Assembly (NCBI GenBank): GCA_045648445.1
Contig: JAZRNY010000012.1
Span: forward strand, 29,224-93,223
Reading direction: 5' to 3'
Length of the DNA: 64,000 nt
DNA from: SIG607 sp045648445
GTDB taxonomy: Bacteria; Bacillota; Clostridia; Oscillospirales; Acutalibacteraceae
The notes beneath the pieces were generated by a model. The model worked only from the letters and a program-made list of their open reading frames with translations, searched no databases and was not told the origin of the DNA. Shown here piece by piece: positions 33,665 through 41,695 of this stretch. Position 1 is the first letter of the stretch. Every line of letters starts with the position of its first letter. Made by a program: the position numbers and the translations under genes.

Positions 33665-35191
33665 TTACATAAGCGGAGAAAATAGGTGTAAAAACCATTG
33701 TTTAAAACGCGTGGAAAAACTGCGTTTTTTCCAAAGGTCTTTATCAATTTTTTTAGAATCCTTTAAAATGTCTTCAAAATGTGATTTCATATTTTGAATA
33801 GTTTCGTAGGAAGTGAACCAAACACCGCATTCAAAGTGGAAATAAAAACTTCTGTAGTCCATATTAACGGTGCTTATGGTTGCGCTAACGTTGTCGCAAA
33901 TAAATATTTTAGAATGTATAAATCCCGGTGAATATTCGTAAATTTCCACTCCGGCATCCATTAGTTCGGAATAATGATATTGTGTTACCGGATGAACGTA
34001 TTTTTTGTCCGGAATAAAAGGAGTAATAATTCGTACCTTCACGCCTGCCTTTGCCGCAAGTTTAATAGCGCTTATCATAGTGTCATCCAGTATAAGATAG
34101 GGTGTTGCGATGTCAACACTTTGGTGCGCGGTGTTAAGCATTTGCTGATAAATACCTTCCGCCGTACTTTTTGAGTCCATCGGACTGTCAGAATAGGGGA
34201 GTACGTATCCTTCACTGTATATTGGTTTTGAAAGAAGATGGTCTGACGTTGAAATTTGTTTTCCGGTAACGTATTCCCACATTGTACAAAACATTATTAC
34301 AAAATTGTCGACGGCGCATCCTTTTACCATAGCGGCACAATCCATCCAATATCCGAAACGCTTGAATTCATTAATATACTCGTCGGCAAGATTAATTCCG
34401 CCCGTAAAGGCAACATTGCCGTCAATTATTATTATTTTTCGGTGGTTACGGTTGTTCATAACCATATTCAGCGACGGTTTTAATGGGCAAAATACCGAAA
34501 CTTCAATTCCTACTTTTTTTAATCTGATTAAAAAGTCGCTGTATTGACGTTTTATTGAACCAAAGTCGTCAAACATTACTTTGACTTCAACGCCTAATGA
34601 TGCTTTCTCCTTTAAAACTTCGTATACGGCGTTCCACATTTTTCCGTCAGCAATAATAAAATATTCAATAAAAATGTATTTTTTTGCTTTTTTAAGTTCA
34701 TCAATAAGGGTCGGTAAAAATACTTCACCGGGCGAAAGATAGGTTACTAAACTATCTTTATATACCGGGAATCCTGATTCATTGCTTAGGTATGAAGCCT
34801 GTCGCGTACAAGAGTTATCTTCGTATAAAAGCAGTCGTTTAACTGCAGGGTCTTGTTCCAGACTTTTCATATAGCGTTTTTCAATTTTTAAAAATTTTCT
34901 TTTTAAATGAGGAAAGGTTCGCTGACCGCCCCACATCATATAAATAAACAAACCAAAAACGGGAAGAACGAGTATAAAAACTATCCAGGCTATTTTATAA
35001 CTTGGGTTTTCACGCTTGTTAACTATGTAAAGTGACATAATTATTCCAAGCACTTCAAATGCGGAAAATATTTTGAAAAAATTATTTTGCAAAGAAATAG
35101 CTGCCCATAACATTCCTGCTATGGCAACAAGAAGACCGATGGCTGTTAAAATAACGCGAAGTTTAATTCTAATGCCTCTTTTCTTTTTCAT
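33665..35191 (-). CDS. cls: Cardiolipin synthase (phospholipase D family)
   Basis: This 508-residue membrane enzyme joins phosphatidylglycerols to cardiolipin. Two membrane segments span residues 10-75. Two PLD motifs are present: N-H-R-K-I-I-I-I-D-G-N near 250 and F-I-H-S-K-I-F-I-C-D near 420, each giving the H-x-K-x4-D active half. Length is the family norm. An AGGTG site precedes the ATG. It is a single-gene unit, divergent from the sugar isomerase. Confidence 0.94.
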   Translation of the reverse strand: MKKKRGIRIKLRVILTAIGLLVAIAGMLWAAISLQNNFFKIFSAFEVLGIIMSLYIVNKRENPSYKIAWIVFILVLPVFGLFIYMMWGGQRTFPHLKRKFLKIEKRYMKSLEQDPAVKRLLLYEDNSCTRQASYLSNESGFPVYKDSLVTYLSPGEVFLPTLIDELKKAKKYIFIEYFIIADGKMWNAVYEVLKEKASLGVEVKVMFDDFGSIKRQYSDFLIRLKKVGIEVSVFCPLKPSLNMVMNNRNHRKIIIIDGNVAFTGGINLADEYINEFKRFGYWMDCAAMVKGCAVDNFVIMFCTMWEYVTGKQISTSDHLLSKPIYSEGYVLPYSDSPMDSKSTAEGIYQQMLNTAHQSVDIATPYLILDDTMISAIKLAAKAGVKVRIITPFIPDKKYVHPVTQYHYSELMDAGVEIYEYSPGFIHSKIFICDNVSATISTVNMDYRSFYFHFECGVWFTSYETIQNMKSHFEDILKDSKKIDKDLWKKRSFSTRFKQWFLHLFSPLM

Positions 35192-35271
35192 AATTTCACC
35201 TCTTTTAAATGCTTCACTATTAATTATTAGTAGAAAATTAATTAAATATTAACCTAATTTCTTAAAAAATT

Positions 35272-35300
35272 AATTAATCAAGATAATATCTTGATTAATT
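35272..35300. promoter_or_regulatory. 29-bp palindrome, operator-like
   Basis: AATTAATCAAGATA-A-TATCTTGATTAATT is a perfect 14-bp inverted repeat around a single base. It overlaps the -35 of the isomerase promoter (35291-35296). The one-base centre and position suit a dimeric repressor site better than a terminator. Confidence 0.5.
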
Positions 35301-35319
35301 TTGGTGTAAGAGTTATTAT
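35291..35319 (+). promoter_or_regulatory. Promoter of the sugar isomerase gene
   Basis: TTGATT at 35291-35296 and TATTAT at 35314-35319 are separated by 17 bp, 35 bp ahead of the ATG. Confidence 0.6.
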
Positions 35320-35354
35320 GTAAATAAGAATAAATACTCTTTGGGGGTCTTATT

Positions 35355-36281
35355 ATGATTTACAGCGTATCAACTGCAAACCTAGTTATTGACAAAATTT
35401 CAGCCGAGAAAAATTTTCCGTTGCTTAAAGAATCAGGATTTGGCGCAATAGACCTTAACTTTGATACTATTTTTGGTAAAACGGGCGGTACTGTATGGAA
35501 AAAGCCTATGACCAAAGGCGATTTTTATGAGCTTGACGATAAAGCATTTTATGAATATCTCGACGGCATTAAAAATGCTGCTGAAAAAAACGGCATCAAA
35601 ATTGGTCAATGTCATGCGCCTTTTCCGTCTTATATTTTTGGCGGTGAAAAAGAAACTAACGATAACATAGTTTGGATTATAAAAAGAACTATACAGGCAG
35701 CAGGGTATCTTGATTGCCCATACATAGTTATTCATCCCGCTAATTTTCCTTATGATGCTAAAGAAATGAAAAAAGAAGTGTTTGATTTTAACGTGAATTT
35801 TTACGCACAGTTTGCCGAAGACTTGAAAAAACATAATGTGGTTTGTTGCCTAGAAAATATGTGGATACAGTATAAAAATAAAATACTGGAATCAACCTGT
35901 AATGATTTTGAAGAGGTTAATGAGTATATTGACCTTTTAAACCAAAAGGCGGGGGGAGAATACTACGCTTTTTGTCTTGATACAGGACATGCTGTTTTAA
36001 CGAGCGCAAATATCCGTTTTGCCATAAGAACTTTGGGAAAGAATCTTAAAGCGTTGCATCTTCACGAAGTTGACGGAATAAAAGACAATCATACTATGCC
36101 CTATACTTTGGGAGCTGTGGATTGGAATTTAATTATGGAAGAACTTAGCGCTAACGGATACTCGGGAACTTTGAATTTCGAAGCGGCAAATTCTTGGCTT
36201 ATGTTCCCGCAGGAAATTTGGGCTGATGCTGTTAAAATGCTAGGCGCTATATGTAAGTATTTTGTAAGTAAATATTTTTAA
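35355..36281 (+). CDS. Sugar phosphate isomerase/epimerase (xylose isomerase-like TIM barrel)
   Basis: This 308-residue protein is of the AP-endonuclease-2/xylose-isomerase-like superfamily. Metal ligands expected of the fold are visible: H in G-Q-C-H-A-P-F near 89, H in V-I-H-P-A-N near 135, E in C-L-E-N-M-W near 173, D and H in L-D-T-G-H-A near 213-217, H-L-H-E-V-D-G near 241, and E in L-N-F-E-A-A near 280. Substrate cannot be told; it acts in the cytoplasm. It is a single gene that converges on, and overlaps by four bases, the amidase gene. Confidence 0.88.
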   Translation: MIYSVSTANLVIDKISAEKNFPLLKESGFGAIDLNFDTIFGKTGGTVWKKPMTKGDFYELDDKAFYEYLDGIKNAAEKNGIKIGQCHAPFPSYIFGGEKETNDNIVWIIKRTIQAAGYLDCPYIVIHPANFPYDAKEMKKEVFDFNVNFYAQFAEDLKKHNVVCCLENMWIQYKNKILESTCNDFEEVNEYIDLLNQKAGGEYYAFCLDTGHAVLTSANIRFAIRTLGKNLKALHLHEVDGIKDNHTMPYTLGAVDWNLIMEELSANGYSGTLNFEAANSWLMFPQEIWADAVKMLGAICKYFVSKYF

Positions 36282-37891
36282 GAGTGTTGATATTTGAAAT
36301 ATTCAATAACACCCTTTACAATCGCTTGGGCGCAGGCTTTTTGATGGTCTGCGTCCAACATATTTATACGGTCTTGTTCATCGTCAAGAAATCCGTTTTC
36401 AGTAAGTACGGAAGGGCAAATGCCAAGTCGGTTAAGGAAGAAATAATGCCAAAAAGAACCGTTTGTTTTGCGATACAACTGTGTATTTGCAGTTGACTTA
36501 TAAATAAATTTTGAAGCCGTGGCAGAATAGGCGTTATAATAATATGAGCCAAATCCGTTACCGCCACCGCCGTTTCGGTGTACCGAAATCAAAAAATCGG
36601 GTTCGTAGTTTAAAACAACTCGGTATCTATCGTACGTATTCATAAAAGTGTTGTCGGTTCTGGTAAGATATACTGTGGCGCCTACGGATTCAAGTTCTGT
36701 CTTTAATGTGTTTGCAAAAGCAAGGTTAAGGTTTGATTCATGGCAGCCGTCAATTACGCTTCCGGGATCTTTACCGCCATGTCCTGCATCAATTATTATT
36801 ACCTTATCGTAAAGTCCGTAGCCATAGTCGTTATTTTCATTGTATAAACGCGTGGGTTCCAAAAATTTGAGTTTTAAACAATCGTATTCATCGTATTCTG
36901 CACGCCAACCGTAAAAACCGTCTGCCTTTTTTAGGTTGAGTTTTAGTACGGCGCAATTTTCTTCATAATGTATTTGAGCGTCTTTAAACAATGGGTTTAT
37001 TTTATCAAAAATAATATCTCCCGAAATTTCGGTGCAGTACATAAAACGTATTTCAACGTATGAAAAAGTAGGAGTTTCAGTAACAAAAAGACCTTTGTCG
37101 GTGTTTTTATACTCTTGGTCTTTGAGTTCTACTGTGAAAGGCGCTTTAAAGTCTGTAAAAAATGTTAGTACTGTATATTTACCGTCGCTTTCGGTTCTGT
37201 CTACTTCTAAATGGTTTTCGCTGGGCAGAGTTCCTTCATAAATTTTTATGTTTGCATCATCGTAAACTCGTTTGCCAAATCTTAAAAGTCGGTAACTTTT
37301 TTCGTTTTCTTCATTAATAATGGAGGCATTGCTGCAGTAATCAACGGTTCCTACGGGAAGATAACTGTTATAGGGGCGGGAGGTATCATCAACAGTGTTG
37401 CCGTCAAAGGTTTCTGCAGGAACGTCTACTACTTCGGCAATAAATTTCACGTTAGTATCGGTTGTGCTTTTTAAAACAGTTATTATTCCGCTATAATATA
37501 CTTCGGTGTTTTTTTCTAGTGTACAGGTTATTTTAATTTGTCCTAAAGCGGTATCTTTATTTACACTGTTTAAAGTAAAACTGCCTAAATAATTGTTTGA
37601 AAGGTCTTCTTCGTTTTTTGACAGAGAAAGTTCTTTGATTTCAGAGTTGAATTGCGCGGTAACCGAAAGATTATCAAATTTACTTTTTACCGAAACAACA
37701 ATTACCGAACCGCTATTATATGAAACGGCTTTTTCAGGCGAAAAACTTTCAATTAGCGTATAAGTACCTGTTGAAGAATATAATTTAATATTTGAACTTT
37801 GAGTTTCGTGAGTACAGCCGCACAAAATTATACAAAGGCTTACTGTTAAAGCAAACAAAGTGATAATGAATTTTTTAAAACTTGAATTCAT
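36278..37891 (-). CDS. Lipoprotein N-acetylmuramoyl-L-alanine amidase (Amidase_3)
   Basis: This 537-residue secreted protein has a lipoprotein signal with lipobox L-C-G-C (C26), then about 320 residues of beta-rich sequence with no recognised family, then an Amidase_3 zinc domain (about 360-535) that cuts peptidoglycan stem peptides from MurNAc. Zinc ligands are H in I-D-A-G-H-G-G, E in C-H-E-S-N-L-N and H in I-S-V-H-R-N-G. A catalytic Glu is likely in L-T-E-N-G-F. It is convergent with the isomerase gene. Confidence 0.92.
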   Translation of the reverse strand: MNSSFKKFIITLFALTVSLCIILCGCTHETQSSNIKLYSSTGTYTLIESFSPEKAVSYNSGSVIVVSVKSKFDNLSVTAQFNSEIKELSLSKNEEDLSNNYLGSFTLNSVNKDTALGQIKITCTLEKNTEVYYSGIITVLKSTTDTNVKFIAEVVDVPAETFDGNTVDDTSRPYNSYLPVGTVDYCSNASIINEENEKSYRLLRFGKRVYDDANIKIYEGTLPSENHLEVDRTESDGKYTVLTFFTDFKAPFTVELKDQEYKNTDKGLFVTETPTFSYVEIRFMYCTEISGDIIFDKINPLFKDAQIHYEENCAVLKLNLKKADGFYGWRAEYDEYDCLKLKFLEPTRLYNENNDYGYGLYDKVIIIDAGHGGKDPGSVIDGCHESNLNLAFANTLKTELESVGATVYLTRTDNTFMNTYDRYRVVLNYEPDFLISVHRNGGGGNGFGSYYYNAYSATASKFIYKSTANTQLYRKTNGSFWHYFFLNRLGICPSVLTENGFLDDEQDRINMLDADHQKACAQAIVKGVIEYFKYQHS

Positions 37892-37960
37892 AAATTTAAC
37901 TCCGATAAGATAATTATAATAAAATAATAATACAAAATTGTTATTAAATCAATAATAGTG

Positions 37961-37989
37961 TTGCATTTCGTCGGCTTTTTTGGTAAAAT
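37961..37989 (+). promoter_or_regulatory. Promoter of the DUF1294 / ECF-S genes
   Basis: TTGCAT at 37961-37966, 17 bp, then extended -10 TGGTAAAAT ending at 37989. Confidence 0.6.
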
Positions 37990-38026
37990 ATTTTCGTGAA
38001 ATATAAAGAAATGTGGAGAAAAATAA

Positions 38027-38290
38027 ATGGATAAATACTTTTTTGTTTATTTGTGTCTTGTCTTTTTCGTTTCTTTTGTTATCACGGTAATTGATAAAAT
38101 TAATTCAAAAAAAGGTAAAAGACGAATACGGGAAAGAACGCTTATTTTGTGGGGATTTTTAGGCGGAGCTGCGGTTATGTACATAACTATGATTTTTATC
38201 CGTCACAAAACTCGTCATTTTAAATTTATGTTTTTATTGCCCGTTTTCACGGTAATGCATATTATATTACTGTATTTCCTTTTAAAATAA
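38027..38290 (+). CDS. DUF1294 membrane protein
   Basis: This 87-residue protein has three hydrophobic segments. The pattern R-I-R-E-R-T-L-I-L-W-G-F-L-G-G-A, then R-H-K-T-R-H-F-K-F, is the DUF1294 signature. Function unknown. TGGAG lies 7 bases upstream. The ECF S component follows after 21 bases. Confidence 0.9.
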   Translation: MDKYFFVYLCLVFFVSFVITVIDKINSKKGKRRIRERTLILWGFLGGAAVMYITMIFIRHKTRHFKFMFLLPVFTVMHIILLYFLLK

Positions 38291-38311
38291 CACTTTTATT
38301 GAGGTTTTATT

Positions 38312-38986
38312 ATGGCATCTAAAAAAATTAACGTTAAACAAATGACTGTTATGTCAATTCTATGCGCTCTTGCTTTTTTATGTGTACTTCTTTTTAGATT
38401 TGAAGTAGGCGGATTTCTTACTTTTGATATAAAAGATGCAATTCTTGCTATTGCTTCTTTTGTTTACGGTCCCTTAGCAGGTGTGATTTGCTCGGCACTT
38501 GTCGCTTTTTTGGAGTTTATACTTATTAGTGATACAGGTCCTTACGGACTTATTATGAATTTCCTTTCAAGCGCAACCTTTTCTGTAGTTATAGGTCTTA
38601 TATATAAACATAAGCGCACTATGTTCGGCGCCGTAACCGGTGTAGTGGCTGCAGTAATTAGTATGACGGCAGTTATGTTACTTGCCAATATGTTTATAAC
38701 ACCGTTGTTTTTGGGAATTGAACGACAAGCAGTTATGGGTATGATTGTTCCTACTTTGCTTCCGTTTAACGTTATTAAAGCGGTGTTCAACGGCGCTCTT
38801 GTACTTATTATTTATAAACCCGTTACCCAAGCACTAAAAAAAGCAAAACTTATAAATGTTGGTAAATCTTCTAACTATAAGTTCGGATTTAAGAGTATAT
38901 TACTTCTTATAGTATCGGTAATTGTGCTTGTTTCTGCTTTGCTTTATCTTGTTCTTAAAATGGGCGGCGGTGTAGATTTCTTTTAG
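38312..38986 (+). CDS. ECF transporter S component (RibU-like)
   Basis: This 224-residue membrane protein has about six hydrophobic helices. The opening Q-M-T-V-M-S-I-L-C-A-L-A, F-D-I-K-D-A-I-L-A-I-A-S-F-V-Y-G-P-L-A-G, G-L-I-M-N-F-L-S-S-A-T-F and L-L-P-F-N-V-I-K-A-V pattern matches substrate-binding S components of energy-coupling-factor importers, closest in wording to riboflavin (RibU) types. It would share EcfA/EcfT encoded elsewhere. No FMN riboswitch is seen upstream, so the vitamin assignment is tentative. Confidence 0.88.
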   Translation: MASKKINVKQMTVMSILCALAFLCVLLFRFEVGGFLTFDIKDAILAIASFVYGPLAGVICSALVAFLEFILISDTGPYGLIMNFLSSATFSVVIGLIYKHKRTMFGAVTGVVAAVISMTAVMLLANMFITPLFLGIERQAVMGMIVPTLLPFNVIKAVFNGALVLIIYKPVTQALKKAKLINVGKSSNYKFGFKSILLLIVSVIVLVSALLYLVLKMGGGVDFF

Positions 38987-38993
38987 TTTTTTC

Positions 38994-39021
38994 TTGACAA
39001 TAAACTAAACTGTGTTATAAT
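38994..39021 (+). promoter_or_regulatory. Promoter of the metK riboswitch transcript
   Basis: TTGACA at 38994-38999 and TATAAT at 39016-39021 are separated by 16 bp. Confidence 0.75.
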
Positions 39022-39044
39022 AATTTTGCAAAATTTAATATTTC

Positions 39045-39135
39045 CTTATCACGAGTGGCGGAGGGACAGGCCCGTTGAAGCCCGGCAACCTGATATTTCA
39101 AGGTGCTAAATCCTGCGGTTTTACCGGAAGATGAG
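39045..39135 (+). ncRNA. SAM-I (S-box) riboswitch aptamer
   Basis: The aptamer shows the S-box landmarks in order: P1 5' strand CTTATC, ACGAGTGGCGGAGGGA, GCCCG...GAAGCCCGGCAACC, GGTGCTAAATCCTGC, and GGAAGATGAG closing P1. Binding of S-adenosylmethionine stabilises P1 and allows the following terminator to form, shutting down metK when SAM is plentiful. Confidence 0.97.
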
Positions 39136-39145
39136 GTCAGTTTAT

Positions 39146-39171
39146 ACCGCTTCTTTCGAGGCGGTTTTTTT
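39146..39171 (+). terminator. Riboswitch-controlled terminator
   Basis: ACCGCTTC-TTTC-GAGGCGGT is an 8-bp stem with a TTTTTT tail directly after the SAM-I aptamer and before the metK ribosome site. Confidence 0.9.
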
Positions 39172-39193
39172 GATGAAAAAAGGAGAAAATAAT

Positions 39194-40372
39194 ATGTCGA
39201 AAATACTTTTTACAAGCGAATCGGTTACTGAAGGTCATCCTGATAAAGTTTGTGACCAAATCAGCGATGCTGTACTTGATGCAATAATTGCACAAGATAA
39301 AAATGCGCGTGTTGCGTGTGAAAGTTTTGCAACAACGGGTGTAGTGACTGTAATGGGTGAAATTACAACTACTGCTACAGTTGATATTCCTGCTATTGTG
39401 AGAAATGTAGTTAACGATATTGGTTATAATACTGCTGATGCAGGTTTTAATGGCGATACCATTGCCGTTATGACTTCTATAGATAAACAATCGCCTGATA
39501 TTGCTATGGGTGTTGATAAATCTTTCGAACTTAAAAACGGCGAAGTTGACGAGTATAACCTTCACGGTGCAGGCGATCAGGGTATGATGTTTGGCTACGC
39601 TACAAATGAAACGCTGTCATTTATGCCTCTTACTATTGATTTGGCTCATAAAATGGCTATTCGTCTTACTAAAGTAAGAAAAGACGGACTACTTGACTAT
39701 CTTCGTCCCGATGGCAAAACTCAGGTAACTGTTGAATACGAAGACGGCAAACCCTGTAGAATTGAAGCAGTAGTAGTGTCCAGCCAACATAGCGCTGACG
39801 TTGAACTAGAAAAGTTAAGAGAAGATATTTTAAAACACGTAATTCTTCCTACCGTACCTAATGAACTTATGGATAATAATACAAAGATATTCATTAATCC
39901 TACGGGTAGATTTGTAACAGGCGGTCCTCAAGGTGATACCGGTCTTACGGGCAGAAAAATTATTGTTGATACCTACGGTGGCGTAGCGCGTCACGGTGGC
40001 GGTGCATTTTCAGGTAAGGATCCTACAAAGGTTGACAGAAGCGCTGCTTATGCTGCAAGATGGGTTGCTAAAAACGTTGTTGCAGCAGGTCTTGCTGATA
40101 AATGTGAAATTCAACTTGCTTATGCCATTGGTGTTGCAAAACCTGTTTCGGTTATGGTTGATACCTTTGGTACCGGTAAATACAGTGACGAGGAAATCGC
40201 AAATGCAATCAACAAAGTGTTTGATCTTCGTCCTGCAGCTATTATTGATGCGCTTAATCTTCGTCGTCCTATATACAGACAAACTGCTGCTTACGGACAT
40301 TTCGGAAGAAGCGACGTTAATCTTCCTTGGGAAGAATTAAATAAAACCGAACAACTAAAAAAATGTTTTTAA
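39194..40372 (+). CDS. metK: S-adenosylmethionine synthetase
   Basis: This 392-residue enzyme makes SAM from methionine and ATP. ATG 39194 has AGGAG at 39181-39185; a longer frame would run through the terminator hairpin. Motifs: F-T-S-E-S-V-T-E-G-H-P-D-K-V-C at the N-terminus, G-A-G-D-Q-G-M-M-F-G-Y-A near 113, G-G-G-A-F-S-G-K-D-P-T-K-V-D near 265 and a C-terminal Y-G-H-F-G-R. It is regulated by the upstream SAM-I riboswitch. Confidence 0.98.
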   Translation: MSKILFTSESVTEGHPDKVCDQISDAVLDAIIAQDKNARVACESFATTGVVTVMGEITTTATVDIPAIVRNVVNDIGYNTADAGFNGDTIAVMTSIDKQSPDIAMGVDKSFELKNGEVDEYNLHGAGDQGMMFGYATNETLSFMPLTIDLAHKMAIRLTKVRKDGLLDYLRPDGKTQVTVEYEDGKPCRIEAVVVSSQHSADVELEKLREDILKHVILPTVPNELMDNNTKIFINPTGRFVTGGPQGDTGLTGRKIIVDTYGGVARHGGGAFSGKDPTKVDRSAAYAARWVAKNVVAAGLADKCEIQLAYAIGVAKPVSVMVDTFGTGKYSDEEIANAINKVFDLRPAAIIDALNLRRPIYRQTAAYGHFGRSDVNLPWEELNKTEQLKKCF

Positions 40373-40379
40373 TTAAAAA

Positions 40380-40410
40380 ATAAAACCGAGAAATCGGTTT
40401 TATTTTTTTG
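40380..40410 (+). terminator. Terminator after metK
   Basis: ATAAAACCGA-GAAA-TCGGTTTTAT has a 10-bp stem, a GNRA-type loop and TTTTTTT. Confidence 0.92.
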
Positions 40411-40457
40411 TTTTTTTAATATATTTTAATGTAGAACAATGGGAAAGGAACATTGAA

Positions 40458-41048
40458 TTGCCATATAAAAATAGATTTAGCGCAATAATATTTTTTGAAC
40501 TGATAATGGTTCTTACCGCTATAGCGGTACTGCTTTCAATCGACGTATTTGCTAACGAAAAAAACGTTGAGGGAAATATGCAAAATTCAAAACCGGTTCA
40601 AAATGAAACTATAGTTATTGAAGAAACCGTTATAAAAAGTAATTTTTCGGGAAACTGTTTTTTACATCCTTTAAAAAGCGGTAAAATATCATCGCATTTT
40701 GGCATTAGAAACGATCCTTTTGATAATCATTTGGCAAAACACGAAGGAACTGATTTTGCTGCGCCTAAAGGAACCGAAATTTTGGCTGCGGCAGGCGGAA
40801 CGGTTTCTTTTATAGGATATGATGATGACGGCTACGGAAAATATTTAAAAATAAGCCATAGTGAAAATTTGTTGACTTTATATGCTCATTGCAGTGAAAT
40901 TTTGGTGGAAAAGGGTCAAGAGGTAAAGGCAGGGGATGTTGTTGCTTTAGTCGGAAGTACGGGCCAGTCAACCGGCAACCATTTGCATTTTGAAATTCGC
41001 ATAAGCGGTAAAGCGGTTAACGCTATGTGGTATTTGGGTGAAATATGA
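40458..41048 (+). CDS. M23 family (LytM-like) membrane protein, SpoIVFA-like
   Basis: This 196-residue protein starts with TTG after AAAGGA (40444-40449). One membrane helix spans about residues 10-30. A LytM/peptidase M23 domain covers about 75-190: H-E-G-T-D-F-A-A-P near 95 and H-L-H-F-E-I near 178 supply zinc ligands. It overlaps an M50 protease gene by four bases. In Bacilli and Clostridia, SpoIVFA (LytM domain) partners the SpoIVFB M50 protease that activates pro-sigma-K; this pairing suggests the same role. Unlike most SpoIVFA the metal ligands look intact. Confidence 0.8.
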   Translation: MPYKNRFSAIIFFELIMVLTAIAVLLSIDVFANEKNVEGNMQNSKPVQNETIVIEETVIKSNFSGNCFLHPLKSGKISSHFGIRNDPFDNHLAKHEGTDFAAPKGTEILAAAGGTVSFIGYDDDGYGKYLKISHSENLLTLYAHCSEILVEKGQEVKAGDVVALVGSTGQSTGNHLHFEIRISGKAVNAMWYLGEI

Positions 41049-41635
41049 AATTTAAAATTTTTGGTATAAACATAAAAGTTTCGTTTCTTTTTTGCGCCAT
41101 TATGTGCGTTTTAATGCTTTCGGATAAAACCGGTCTTATTGCGCCTATGTTATTAGCGGTTTTTATACATGAACTAGGTCATCTTTTGGTTATGAAATAT
41201 TATGGGTGCGCTCCGAATGAAATAAGACTTATTCCCGGTAGTATAAGGATTTTAAGCCCTGTATGTACTGAAAAACATTCGGTAATTATTTCTTTGTCGG
41301 GTCCTATTGTTAATATTCTTATTTTTGTTATAGTATATTTTTCTTCACTGATTTTATGCGTGGATTATTATTTGGATTTTGCATTTATAAATCTTATTTA
41401 CGGAGTTTTTAATTTACTGCCGTTTTATTCTCTTGACGGAGGTAGCGCATTAGAAGAAATAATAAGCAATAAAGTCGGCGGAGTAAAAGCTAACAAAATT
41501 ATTAAATCAATAACCGTTATGGGCGCTTTGTGTTTAATATTCACTTTTGTTATTTTAGCAGTTAAAGGAAATATAAATTATTCGGTTTTGGTGCTTTCTC
41601 TTTATCTTATTTTGTCGGTTTTTATTAAATTATAG
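41045..41635 (+). CDS. M50 family intramembrane metalloprotease, SpoIVFB-like
   Basis: This 196-residue polytopic site-2-type protease has H-E-L-G-H near residue 43 (zinc and catalytic Glu) and the second ligand motif N-L-L-P-F-Y-S-L-D-G-G near 130. The early I-K-V-S-F-L-F and P-N-E-I-R-L-I-P-G segments match SpoIVFB. The CBS domain seen in many SpoIVFB proteins is absent, as in short Clostridial forms. It overlaps the M23 gene by four bases. Confidence 0.85.
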   Translation: MKFKIFGINIKVSFLFCAIMCVLMLSDKTGLIAPMLLAVFIHELGHLLVMKYYGCAPNEIRLIPGSIRILSPVCTEKHSVIISLSGPIVNILIFVIVYFSSLILCVDYYLDFAFINLIYGVFNLLPFYSLDGGSALEEIISNKVGGVKANKIIKSITVMGALCLIFTFVILAVKGNINYSVLVLSLYLILSVFIKL

Positions 41636-41695
41636 TTGAAAGAATTGACCGGATATTGTATCATTGAATTATAATATTTTCAGTGAGGAATAAAA

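Noticed and set aside
33535..33747. 70-codon frame at the end of cls on the complement
   Set aside because: It overlaps the cls coding end and its terminator, has no ribosome site and no recognisable pattern.
39131..39193. Upstream extension of metK
   Set aside because: It would translate the end of the SAM-I riboswitch and its terminator hairpin; ATG 39194 has a clear AGGAG site.
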